Assembly: GCF_014656195.1 (NCBI RefSeq)
Contig: NZ_BNBY01000008.1
Location: forward strand, 242,396 to 306,395
DNA: 64,000 bases
Direction: 5' to 3'
Source of the DNA: Kitasatospora xanthocidica
GTDB lineage: Bacteria > Actinomycetota > Actinomycetes > Streptomycetales > Streptomycetaceae
Of the stretch, positions 52,224-60,170 are shown one piece after another. The notes under the pieces were generated by a model. That model was not told where the DNA came from. It made no database searches and saw only the letters and a program-made list of their open reading frames with translations. The position numbers and the translations under genes were made by a program. The stretch's first letter is position 1. Each line of letters starts with the position of its first letter.

Positions 52224-52958
52224 GTGCACACCCTGACCACCGTCGAGTTCCTGGTCCGGCTCGCCACCGGCGTCGCCTGCGGCGCGCTGATCGGCGTCGA
52301 GCGCCAGTGGCGGGCCCGGATGGCCGGCCTGCGCACCAACGCCCTGGTCGCGGCCGGTGCCACCCTGTTCGTCCTCTACAGCGAGGCCGTCGGCGACACC
52401 GGCAGCCCCACCCGGGTCGCCTCCTACGTCGTCTCCGGCATCGGCTTCCTCGGCGGCGGCGTCATCCTGCGCGACGGCGCCGGCATCCGCGGCCTCAACA
52501 CCGCCGCCACCCTGTGGTGTTCGGCCGCCGTCGGAGTGCTGGCCGCCGCCGGCAAGCTGGACCTCGCCGTCCTCGGCACCCTCATGGTGCTCGGCGTCCA
52601 CCTGGTGCTGCGCCCGGCCGGGCGGCTGCTCGACCGGGCCCCGCAGGCCGGCAGCGACCCGGACTCCACCTGCCGCGCCACCGTCCACCTGGAGTGCGAC
52701 CGCAAGTCCGAGACCCACATCCGGGCCCTGCTGCTCCAGGCCCTCGCCGGCTCCGGCCTCGCCCCCACCGGTCTGCGCGCCCGCCGCTCCGAGCAGGGCG
52801 ACCTCACCAGCCTGCGGGCCACCGTGGCCATCACCGGCCAGGTCACCCCGGCGCTCGAACAGGTCGTCTCCCGGCTGTCGTTGGAGCCCGGTGTCCGCGA
52901 CCTGCACTGGCACCTGGAGGAGGAACCGGATGACCCGGGCAGCGCCGCGCTCGCCTGA
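52224..52958 (+). CDS. mgtC: MgtC/SapB-family membrane protein
   Basis: The 244-residue protein has four or five N-terminal transmembrane segments with the family motifs ALIGVERQ, LRTNALVA, GIGFLGGGVILRDG and GLNTAATLWCSAAVG, then a soluble C-terminal ACT-like domain. MgtC proteins help cells cope with low Mg2+; in Salmonella MgtC restrains the F1Fo ATP synthase. GTG at 52224 follows GGAGGTG. It is 84 bases after the NRMT-like gene, in the same operon under the M-box. Confidence 0.92.
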   Translation: MHTLTTVEFLVRLATGVACGALIGVERQWRARMAGLRTNALVAAGATLFVLYSEAVGDTGSPTRVASYVVSGIGFLGGGVILRDGAGIRGLNTAATLWCSAAVGVLAAAGKLDLAVLGTLMVLGVHLVLRPAGRLLDRAPQAGSDPDSTCRATVHLECDRKSETHIRALLLQALAGSGLAPTGLRARRSEQGDLTSLRATVAITGQVTPALEQVVSRLSLEPGVRDLHWHLEEEPDDPGSAALA

Positions 52959-52976
52959 CGGAGGAGACCCGAGTCC

Positions 52977-53696
52977 ATGGCACGGAAGGACCGTCTCACG
53001 AACCGCCCGGGAGGACCGATGCTGACCCACGACCCCGAGCACGGGCCGCTGGTACCGATGCTGCTGGTGCTGACCGTCGTCACCGGAGTGGTGGACGCGG
53101 TCAGCTACCTCGAACTCGGCCACGTCTTCGTCGCCAACATGACCGGCAACGTGGTGTTCCTCGGCTTCGCCCTGGCCGGCGCGGCCAACCTCTCCGCCAC
53201 CGCCTCGCTCACCGCCCTCGCCGCCTTCCTGCTCGGCGCCCTGGCCGGCGGCCACCTCGCCCGCCGCCTGCCCGGCCACCGGGGCCGGCTGCTGACCGTG
53301 GCCGTCGGCGGCCAGGCGGCGCTCGTGGCGGCGAGCACCGTCCTGGCGGCGGCCGTCGGCCACACCGCGGACCCGGTCCGCTACACCCTGATCGGGCTGC
53401 TCGGCTTCGCCATGGGCGGCCAGAACGCCGTGGTCCGCGCGCTCAAGGTCCCCGACCTCACCACCACCGTGCTCACCATGACCATCACCGCCCTCGCCGC
53501 CGACCGCACCGGCCCCCGCCGGCTCGCCTCCGCGGTCTGGATGTTCGCCGGGGCCCTCCTCGGCGCCCTCCTCGTGCTCCACGCCGACGTCCCCACCGCC
53601 CTGGCGCTGGCCCTCGTCCTCCTCCTCGCCGTCGGCGCCCTCACCCATCTCGCTGCCAGGCCGACACCCGCCCCGGCGTGGACCCGGCCGCGCTGA
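52977..53696 (+). CDS. YoaK/DUF1275-family membrane protein
   Basis: The 239-residue protein has about six hydrophobic segments and the DUF1275 landmarks VVDAVSYLELGHVFVANMTGN and FAMGGQNAVVRAL. The function of this family is not settled. It starts 18 bases after mgtC, so the magnesium operon extends to it. ATG at 52977 has GGAGGAG at a long spacing; ATG at 53019 has GGGAGG at a shorter one, so either may be used. The last codons are duplicated just downstream. Confidence 0.82.
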   Translation: MARKDRLTNRPGGPMLTHDPEHGPLVPMLLVLTVVTGVVDAVSYLELGHVFVANMTGNVVFLGFALAGAANLSATASLTALAAFLLGALAGGHLARRLPGHRGRLLTVAVGGQAALVAASTVLAAAVGHTADPVRYTLIGLLGFAMGGQNAVVRALKVPDLTTTVLTMTITALAADRTGPRRLASAVWMFAGALLGALLVLHADVPTALALALVLLLAVGALTHLAARPTPAPAWTRPR

Positions 53697-53760
53697 ACCC
53701 GCGCTGTCGGCGCCCTCACCCACCTCGCCGCCGGGCCGACACCCGCCCCCGCTGAACCCG
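53631..53760. repeat. Imperfect 75-bp tandem duplication of a gene end
   Basis: GTCGGCGCCCTCACCCA with the sequence after it, from the last codons of the YoaK-type gene, recurs from 53706, 75 bases later. Both copies run into GCTGAACCCGCG. The second copy lies after the stop codon. Confidence 0.8.
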
Positions 53761-53814
53761 CGCCGCGCCGCTCACCTGGGGCGTCTCCCGGACGGGTGGC
53801 GCGGCGGCCGGCGC

Positions 53815-54471
53815 TCAGTCCTCCCGGCGGTGACCCGCGCGGCCGCTCCAACGGGGCTCCAGGCGGGCCCAGTCGTCGGTCCAGGCGGTGTCGGCGCGGC
53901 GGTCGAGGGCCTGGAGGCGCAGGCGGAGCAGGAGGACGACCAGGGCGAGCAGCGTGAGCAGGGCGCCGAGGCCGGTGCAGGCGGCCGAGACGGCGAGGGC
54001 GAGGGGATCGAGCGGGGGAGGGGTGGCGTCGCCGGCCGGGTCGATCCAGACCGGGACGGTGCTGCCGGTCACCGCCGAGCGCGGGGCCTGCACGGTGCCG
54101 GAGCGCGGGGTGCCGTCCTCGGCCGTCCAGGTGACCTCGACGTCGATCCGGTCGTGGTAGCCGCCGGTGAAGCGGCCGCCGCCGGCGGCGGGGCGCTCCG
54201 GCGTGCCGCCGACCACCGCGTCGACCTGGTGCAGCCGGGCGCGTTCCGCCGACGCCCGGGTCGCGGTACCGCGGTAGAGGAGGAGCGAGCCGCCCGTGGA
54301 GAGGGCGACGACGAGCACCGCGGCGAGCACGGCGAACAGCCAGGCCCGGGCCCGGGCGCGGTCCACCGGACGGGCGAGCGGCTCGTGCCGGGCACCGAGG
54401 GCCCGCCGCAGCTGACGGCCGGTTCGCCGCGGGAGCGACGCGGGCCGGGCCGGGCGAGGTGTGCTGGACAC
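53815..54471 (-). CDS. Rv1733c-like membrane protein
   Basis: The 218-residue protein has two transmembrane segments: AWLFAVLAAVLVVALSTGGSLLLY (about 44-67) and ALAVSAACTGLGALLTLLALVVLLL near residue 165. The loop between contains a beta-rich extracytoplasmic region (VEVTWTAEDGTPRSGTVQAPR, PVWIDPAGD). This architecture is that of the actinobacterial Rv1733c family, of unknown function. GTG at 54471 is the likely start. No operon partner is evident. Confidence 0.8.
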   Translation of the reverse strand: MSSTPRPARPASLPRRTGRQLRRALGARHEPLARPVDRARARAWLFAVLAAVLVVALSTGGSLLLYRGTATRASAERARLHQVDAVVGGTPERPAAGGGRFTGGYHDRIDVEVTWTAEDGTPRSGTVQAPRSAVTGSTVPVWIDPAGDATPPPLDPLALAVSAACTGLGALLTLLALVVLLLRLRLQALDRRADTAWTDDWARLEPRWSGRAGHRRED

Positions 54472-54849
54472 GTCGATGGCTCCTCAGGGGCGCGGTGGCG
54501 TACGGCGGTTACGGCGGTTCGCCACCAATTTCCACCCGACGGCCCCTCGCGCACAAGAGTGGTGCGCGCCCGTAGCACCGCCATCGCATCGCCCCTGCAG
54601 CCGGGCGGGCCGTCAGTGCACCGCCCCCGCAGCCGGGACGTTCGGCGCGCGGCCGGGACGTTCGGCCCTCGGCTGGGGTGCCCTCGTCGGGGCAGGCTGG
54701 GGACGCGGCGGCGCCCCCCGTGCCTGGGTGCGGCCGTTGGCCCGGTCGACCGTGGGGGTGCCGGGCCGAGGTGCGGGCAGGGGGTGGTCGTGGGGCCACC
54801 CCCTGCTTTCCGCCTCTTCCCTGTGTCGCGGGGTCTTCGGCGCCCGACC
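54472..54849. other. Intergenic region with low-complexity repeats
   Basis: No gene was supported in 378 bases. It holds repeated CCGGGACGTTCGGC-type words (about 54632-54672), CCCCTGCAGCCGGG/CCCCCGCAGCCGGG near 54592 and 54622, and the NUDIX gene's terminator near its end. Confidence 0.5.
54777..54806 (-). terminator. 11-bp-stem terminator after the NUDIX gene
   Basis: GCAGGGGGTGG (54777-54787) pairs perfectly with CCACCCCCTGC (54796-54806). It lies 43 bases downstream of the NUDIX stop on the minus strand. Confidence 0.75.
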
Positions 54850-55338
54850 TCAGCGGGTGACGGGGTAGCCGTGCGTCCCGCTGCGCCGTACGCCGTCCAG
54901 CCCCGGCAGCCAGCTGCCGAGGACCAGGGCGGACGGGTAGAACATCGGCTCCGGCAGCTCGTCCACCGCGAAGCGCTCCCAGCCGGCGCAGGCGTGCGGC
55001 TCGGTGACCACGGCCTCGGCCAGGCTGGGCGGCGCGAGGACGGCGGCGGTCAGCCGCGGCCGGCCGAGCTCGTGGTCCAGGTGGACGGCGAGCACCCGCA
55101 TCTCCTCGGCGGGCAGCACGATGCCGGTCTCCTCGGCGAGTTCGCGGGCCGCCGTCCCTTCGAAGGACTCGCCCGGGTCGACCTTGCCGCCCGGCAGGCT
55201 CCAGGTGGGCGGCTCACCGGCGGTGGTGCGCCGGCCGATCAGCACCCGGCCGTCCCCGGTGGGCACGATGATCCCGGCGCCGAGCATCGGTGCGGTGCTG
55301 GCGGGTGCGGTGCTCCCGGCCTGCGGTGCGGTGGTCAA
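54850..55338 (-). CDS. NUDIX hydrolase
   Basis: The 162-residue protein contains the NUDIX box GGKVDPGESFEGTAARELAEETGI (Gx5Ex7REUxEExGU), which binds Mg2+ and cleaves nucleoside diphosphate-X bonds. The end FAVDELPEPMFYPSALVLGSWL resembles the 8-oxo-dGTPase (MutT-like) side but substrate is not fixed. TTG at 55338 has GGAGAG ahead of it and starts the protein (MTTAPQAG). It follows the zinc-ribbon SDR gene by 21 bases and is probably co-transcribed with it. Confidence 0.9.
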   Translation of the reverse strand: MTTAPQAGSTAPASTAPMLGAGIIVPTGDGRVLIGRRTTAGEPPTWSLPGGKVDPGESFEGTAARELAEETGIVLPAEEMRVLAVHLDHELGRPRLTAAVLAPPSLAEAVVTEPHACAGWERFAVDELPEPMFYPSALVLGSWLPGLDGVRRSGTHGYPVTR

Positions 55339-55359
55339 CTCGGGCTCTCCTTCGGGTGG

Positions 55360-56901
55360 TTACCAGTTGGCGCGCTCGTAGTCCTTGAGGAAGCAGCCGA
55401 ACAGGTCCTCGCCCTGCTCGCCGCGCACGATCGGGTCGTACACCCGGGCGGCGCCGTCGACCAGGTCGAGCGGGGCGTGGAAGCCCTCCTCGGCGAGGCG
55501 CATCTTGTCCGGGTGCGGCCGCTCGTCGGTGATCCAGCCGGTGTCGACGGCGGTCATCAGGATGCCGTCGCTCTCGAACATCTCCTGCGCGCTGGTGCGG
55601 GTGAGCATGTTGAGCGCGGCCTTGGCCATGTTGGTGTGCGGGTGGCCGGCGCCCTTGTAGCCGCGGGCGAAAACGCCCTCCATCGCGGACACGTTGACGA
55701 CGTACTTGCGGCGCGACGCGGAGGCGGCCATCGCCGGGCGCAGCCGGCTGATCAGGATGAACGGCGCGGTGGAGTTGCAGAGCTGCACCTCCAGCAGCTC
55801 GACCGGGCCGACCTCGCTGACGGTCTGCACCCAGCTGTTGGTGTCCGCGAGGTCGGGCACCAGGCCGCCGGCGTCGATCGCGGTGCCCGCCTCGATCCGG
55901 GCGGGGGTGGCGGAGCCGGTGACCAGGGCGAGCGAGGTGACGTCCTCGGCGGCCAGCCGCTGCTCGCCGCCGCCGGCCTGGTGGGGGAGCTCGGGCAGGG
56001 CGACGCCGCCGCTGCCGAAGCGGCCGATCGTGGTGGCCTGCGGCAGTTCACCGGCGGGAAGCGGCGCGGACTCGGCGTTGAGCAGCTCGCGGTAGGACTC
56101 CGGCGGGCGGCGCACGGTCTGCGCGGCGTTGTTGATCAGGATGTCCAGCGGACCGTCGGCGGCGACCTCGTCGGCGAGGGCCATCACCTGGGCGGGGTCG
56201 CGCAGGTCGATGCCGATGATCTTGAGGCGGTGGATCCACTCGGCGCTGTCCGGCATCGCCGTGAAGCGGCGGATCGCGTCGTTGGGGAAGCGGGTGGTGA
56301 TGGTCGTGTGGGCGCCGTCGCGCAGCAGCATCAGCGCGATGTACATCCCGATCTTGGCGCGGCCTCCGGTGAGCAGCGCGCGCTTGCCGGTGAGGTCGGC
56401 GCGGGCGTCCCGGCGGGACCGGTTGAGCACCGCGCACTTCTGGCAGAGGTTGTGGTAGAACGCGTCGACCTCGACGTACCGCTGCTTGCAGGTGTAGCAG
56501 GAGCGCGGCCGCTCCAGGATCCCGGCGATCTCGGTGGTCGTGACGGTGGTCAGGCCGAAGGCGCCGGCCGTCTCGTCGTCGATCCGGGTGGGCGCGCCGG
56601 TGGCGGTCCGGGCGGTGACCGCGCGGTCGTTGGCGGTCTTGCGGGCCCGGGTCTCCTGGCGGCGGCGCTGCTTGAGGGTCCGGAATATGCCGCCCACGGC
56701 CTGGCGGACGGTGATCGCGTCCGGGTGGTCGACGTGCAGCTCGTCGAGCTCGGCGATCACCTCCAGGCAGAGCCTCAGTCGCTCCGGGTCGAGGCCGGGG
56801 CCGTAGTCGATCTCCTCCTCGGTGTCCTCGACCCGGTCCTGCTCGATGTCCGTCTGCCCGATGCCCACGCGTGCTGCCGCTTTCCGGTTCGCCTCACCCA
56901 T
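55360..56901 (-). CDS. Zinc-ribbon/SDR fusion protein of unknown function
   Basis: The 513-residue protein has a helical N-terminal region (1-130), a four-Cys zinc ribbon (Cys135, Cys138, Cys153, Cys156 in SCYTCKQRY...NLCQKC), then a short-chain dehydrogenase domain from about 170. The cofactor loop reads TGGRAKIG (178-185) and ILINNAAQT follows. In the place of the catalytic YxxxK the sequence is TNMAK, so the Tyr appears replaced by Thr. VNVSAMEGVF still supplies a Ser. Chemistry is therefore uncertain; it may bind a cofactor or another protein. Similar zinc-SDR fusions exist in other bacteria and in eukaryotes but their role is not known to me. A NUDIX gene follows in the same operon. Confidence 0.8.
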   Translation of the reverse strand: MGEANRKAAARVGIGQTDIEQDRVEDTEEEIDYGPGLDPERLRLCLEVIAELDELHVDHPDAITVRQAVGGIFRTLKQRRRQETRARKTANDRAVTARTATGAPTRIDDETAGAFGLTTVTTTEIAGILERPRSCYTCKQRYVEVDAFYHNLCQKCAVLNRSRRDARADLTGKRALLTGGRAKIGMYIALMLLRDGAHTTITTRFPNDAIRRFTAMPDSAEWIHRLKIIGIDLRDPAQVMALADEVAADGPLDILINNAAQTVRRPPESYRELLNAESAPLPAGELPQATTIGRFGSGGVALPELPHQAGGGEQRLAAEDVTSLALVTGSATPARIEAGTAIDAGGLVPDLADTNSWVQTVSEVGPVELLEVQLCNSTAPFILISRLRPAMAASASRRKYVVNVSAMEGVFARGYKGAGHPHTNMAKAALNMLTRTSAQEMFESDGILMTAVDTGWITDERPHPDKMRLAEEGFHAPLDLVDGAARVYDPIVRGEQGEDLFGCFLKDYERANW

Positions 56902-57161
56902 TACCGCGTGAATGCTACGGGAGTGGCCCCGGCCGGGGCGAAAGGCGGACGTCGGAGGGGGTCTTTGGATGATCCTCCATGTCTACGCGCGAAGCTTTGA
57001 TCACGGTTTGTGTACAGCGCCAGCAATGTTCTCCCAACTGGCTTTTGCTCCTGCCGTCACGGAGAATCGAACGCTGGGTGCAGGGCGCCCGAGTGCGCCC
57101 CGGCGGCATCGCCGCACCCGCACCCGAGGTGTAATTTCTCCCAGCCAGAGAGCCCCCCTTC

Positions 57162-58601
57162 ATGCGCTTCCTGAACGACCTCAAGCCTTCGTACGACCTC
57201 ACGTACGACGACGTCTTCATGGTCCCCAGCCGTTCCGCCGTGGGCTCCCGGCAGGGTGTGGACCTCGCCTCGAACGACGGCACCGGCACCACCATCCCGC
57301 TGGTCGTGGCCAACATGACCGCCATCGCCGGCCGCCGGATGGCCGAGACCGTCGCCCGCCGCGGCGGCCTGGTCGCCATCCCGCAGGACATCCCCACCGA
57401 GGTCATCGCCGAGGTCATCTCCTGGGTCAAGGGGCGCCACCTGGTCTTCGACACCCCGATCACCCTCGCCCCCGGCGCCACCGTCGCCGAGGCGCTCTCG
57501 CTGCTGCCCAAGCGCGCGCACGGCGCCCTCGTGGTCGTGGAGGACGGCAAGCCGGTCGGCGTGGTCACCGACTCCGACTGCCAGGGCGTGGACCGCTTCA
57601 CCAGCCTGGCCGACATCATGTCCCGCGACCTGCTGCTGCTCGACGAGTCCATCGACCCGCGCGCCGCCTTCGAGAAGCTCACCGAGGGGCACCGCAAGCT
57701 CGCCCCCGTGGTCGACGGCGAGGGCCGCCTGGTCGGCATCCTCACCCGCAAGGGCGCGCTGCGCGCCACCCTGTACACCCCGGCCGTGGACGCGAACGGC
57801 AAGCTGCGGATCGCCGCCACCGTCGGCATCAACGGCGACGTCGCGGGCAAGGCCAAGGCCCTGATCGAGGCCGGCGCCGACGTGCTGGTGGTGGACACCG
57901 CGCACGGCCACCAGGAGTCGATGATCAGCGCGCTGCGCGCGGTGCGCGGCCTGGACCCGCAGATCCCGATCGTGGCCGGCAACGTGGTCTCCGCCGCCGG
58001 TGTCCGCGACCTGGTCGAGGCGGGCGCCGACATCCTCAAGGTCGGTGTCGGCCCGGGCGCCATGTGCACCACTCGGATGATGACCGGCGTCGGCAGGCCG
58101 CAGTTCTCCGCGGTCCTGGAGTGCGCCGCCGAGGCGCGCCGGCTCGGCAAGCACGTGTGGGCCGACGGCGGCGTCCGGCACCCGCGCGACGTCGCCATGG
58201 CGCTGGCCGCCGGCGCCTCCAACGTGATGATCGGCTCCTGGTTCGCCGGGACCTACGAGTCCCCGGGCGACCTGCAGACCGCCGCCGACGGCCGCCAGTA
58301 CAAGGAGAGCTTCGGCATGGCCTCGGCCCGCGCCGTCAGCAACCGCACCGCCCAGGACTCCTCGTACGACCGGGCCCGCAAGGCGCTGTTCGAGGAGGGC
58401 ATCTCGCACTCCCGGATGTTCATCGACCCGGCCCGCCCGGGCGTCGAGGACCTGATCGACTCGATCATCGCGGGTGTCCGCAGCTCCTGCACCTACGCGG
58501 GCGCCAACAGCCTGGAGGAGTTCCAGGAGAAGGCGATCGTGGGCATCCAGAGCGCGGCCGGCTACGCCGAGGGCAAGCCGCTGCACTCCAGCTGGGCCTG
58601 A
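57162..58601 (+). CDS. guaB1: GuaB1-type GMP reductase (IMPDH-related, with CBS pair)
   Basis: The 479-residue protein is in the IMPDH/GMPR family. The catalytic loop GPGAMCTTRMMTGVG carries the active Cys, and DTAHGHQ, IVAGNVV and ADGGVRHPRD are the phosphate and substrate motifs. A CBS-domain pair lies at about residues 95-205 (GALVVVEDGKPVGVVTDSD...). GuaB1 proteins of actinobacteria, including the mycobacterial one, act as GMP reductases that return GMP to IMP, with the CBS pair sensing purine nucleotides. ATG at 57162 lacks a good ribosome site. The gene overlaps the 3' end of a convergent DUF5995 gene by 40 bases. Confidence 0.9.
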   Translation: MRFLNDLKPSYDLTYDDVFMVPSRSAVGSRQGVDLASNDGTGTTIPLVVANMTAIAGRRMAETVARRGGLVAIPQDIPTEVIAEVISWVKGRHLVFDTPITLAPGATVAEALSLLPKRAHGALVVVEDGKPVGVVTDSDCQGVDRFTSLADIMSRDLLLLDESIDPRAAFEKLTEGHRKLAPVVDGEGRLVGILTRKGALRATLYTPAVDANGKLRIAATVGINGDVAGKAKALIEAGADVLVVDTAHGHQESMISALRAVRGLDPQIPIVAGNVVSAAGVRDLVEAGADILKVGVGPGAMCTTRMMTGVGRPQFSAVLECAAEARRLGKHVWADGGVRHPRDVAMALAAGASNVMIGSWFAGTYESPGDLQTAADGRQYKESFGMASARAVSNRTAQDSSYDRARKALFEEGISHSRMFIDPARPGVEDLIDSIIAGVRSSCTYAGANSLEEFQEKAIVGIQSAAGYAEGKPLHSSWA

Positions 58602-59563
58602 TCGGGCCGGGCCTGATCGCCCGCGAGCGCACCGCCGGACGTCTCATCGGGTGTCCCGGCGGATCCACCGGCCGGCCGGTTCCTCGTCCCGGGGAGCCGG
58701 CCGGCCGGTGCCGTGCCGGGGGTGTCGCGGCGGGTGGGGGCGGGGTCTCCGGAGCGTGCGACCCGTGCGTCGCGCGTGCCGCGTGCATCCCGTGCGTCGC
58801 GTGCGTCGCGTGCGTCGTGCGCGTCCGGTCCGGCGTGCGGCCCGAGCGGGAGCAGCAGGGCGCGGCCGAGCAGCCCGACCGAGCCGGCCAGCGCGGCGGC
58901 GAAGGCCCGGGCCGCGCCCGGCAGGTGCCGCAGCTCCCAGAGCGCGCCCACGGCGCTCCACGCCCGCTCGCGGGCGACCCCGACCGACCAGGCGCCGAGC
59001 AGGTGGGTGAACGGCTCGGCGTGCTCCAGCAGGTCGGGGCCGGGCATCAGCCGCTCCCGGACGGCCGTCTCCACCTCGGCCAGCAGTCCGTTGATCCGGT
59101 GGTAGTCCTCCTCGACGTCGGCGGGCGCGCAGCCCCGGCGCCGGCAGGTGTCCACGACGGCCAGCGGCAGGTCGTGCTGGATGTGGGCGTTCATCCCGGC
59201 CAGCGCGAACTGCAGTGGGTGCACGCCCGGGTGGGCGCGCAGCGCGAACAGCGGCCGCCAGCAGGCGGGAGGCTCGTGCCCGGCCGCGTCGGCGGCCACG
59301 GCCCGCAGGTACCGCCCGGCGAACACCACGTCCAGCTCGGCCATCGCCGGCGGGTCGGCGAAGTACCCGTCGCCGAGCCGGTCGCGGACCGCCTCCGTGA
59401 CGTCGAGGTAGAGCCGGTTGAAGACCGCCACCCCGTCGGCCGGGGGCAGCTCCGCCGCGAGCCCGCGCAGCCGGTCGACCACCTCCGTGACCGTGGCCGT
59501 GACGGTGGCCGTGGCCGCCGTCGCCGTTGCTGCCGCCGTACGATCCACCGCTGTGCCGGGCAT
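58562..59563 (-). CDS. DUF5995-family protein
   Basis: The 333-residue protein is soluble and mostly helical. VFNRLYLDVTEAVRDRL, DPPAMAELDVVFAGRYL, FALAGMNAHIQHDLPLAVVDTC and DVEEDYHRINGLLAEVE fit DUF5995, of unknown function. The two His in NAHIQHDL are conserved-looking and could bind metal. Residues about 255-275 are a DARDARDARDAR repeat caused by CGTGCGTCG repetition, and the last 60 residues are low-complexity. Its stop lies 40 bases inside the convergent guaB1 gene. Confidence 0.78.
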   Translation of the reverse strand: MPGTAVDRTAAATATAATATVTATVTEVVDRLRGLAAELPPADGVAVFNRLYLDVTEAVRDRLGDGYFADPPAMAELDVVFAGRYLRAVAADAAGHEPPACWRPLFALRAHPGVHPLQFALAGMNAHIQHDLPLAVVDTCRRRGCAPADVEEDYHRINGLLAEVETAVRERLMPGPDLLEHAEPFTHLLGAWSVGVARERAWSAVGALWELRHLPGAARAFAAALAGSVGLLGRALLLPLGPHAGPDAHDARDARDARDARGTRDARVARSGDPAPTRRDTPGTAPAGRLPGTRNRPAGGSAGTPDETSGGALAGDQARPDQAQLECSGLPSA

Positions 59564-59666
59564 GCGCCACCCTCCGATGTCGATCGTGCACTGATCGCAT
59601 CATCGTGACAGCGCGCCCCGGCGCCGGCCGGGCGCGGCACGCCGTGGCCCGGGCGGGCCGCGGGCC

Positions 59667-60056
59667 TCAGCCCAGCTCGTACGCCAGGACGAAGGTGTGG
59701 GCGCCGGACTCGTCGACCGTCAGGTGGAACTCCCCGGTGATCCCGGCCAGCTCGCCCGCCCCCGTGCCCGGCACCACGCGTATCGTCGTGCCGCTGGTGT
59801 CCCAGGCCGCGTGCTGGAGCACGAACGAGCCCTTGCGCCCGTCCAGTTCACCCGTGACGTGCTCCACCGCGACGTACGACGCCGGGGCGCCGGACGGGCC
59901 CCCGACGGAGAGCATCCGCACCTCGCTGGTGCCGCTCAGCGCACCCGTGAAGGTCTTGGCGAGGCGGATCCGCCCGAAGGCGGCGCCCTCCCGCTCCTCC
60001 GTCTCCACCGGCTCGAACGCCGTCACCTCGAACGATCCCTCGGCCTCGAACCCCAT
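59667..60056 (-). CDS. DUF3224-family protein
   Basis: The 129-residue protein is a single beta-rich domain: AEGSFEVTAFEPVE, RLAKTFTGALSGTSEVRML, YVAVEHVTGELDGRKGSFVLQH, then GTGAGELAGITGEFHLTVD. This matches DUF3224, a small barrel common in Streptomyces and probably allied to allene-oxide-cyclase-like folds. ATG at 60056 begins the conserved sequence. No catalytic role is known. It stands alone. Confidence 0.85.
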   Translation of the reverse strand: MGFEAEGSFEVTAFEPVETEEREGAAFGRIRLAKTFTGALSGTSEVRMLSVGGPSGAPASYVAVEHVTGELDGRKGSFVLQHAAWDTSGTTIRVVPGTGAGELAGITGEFHLTVDESGAHTFVLAYELG

Positions 60057-60170
60057 GGCACCCGTCCCCTCGTCGGCCGATCCGCGCGATCGGCACCCCG
60101 CCGACCCTGCCGTGAGCCTTGCACACCCCACTGACAATCGGCCGCCCCGCCGACCCGGGGCCGCCGCCCG

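Noticed and set aside
54632..54672. CCGGGACGTTCGGC-type direct repeats as regulator sites
   Set aside because: They lie downstream of the terminator of one gene and outside any obvious promoter; simple GC-rich duplication is more likely.
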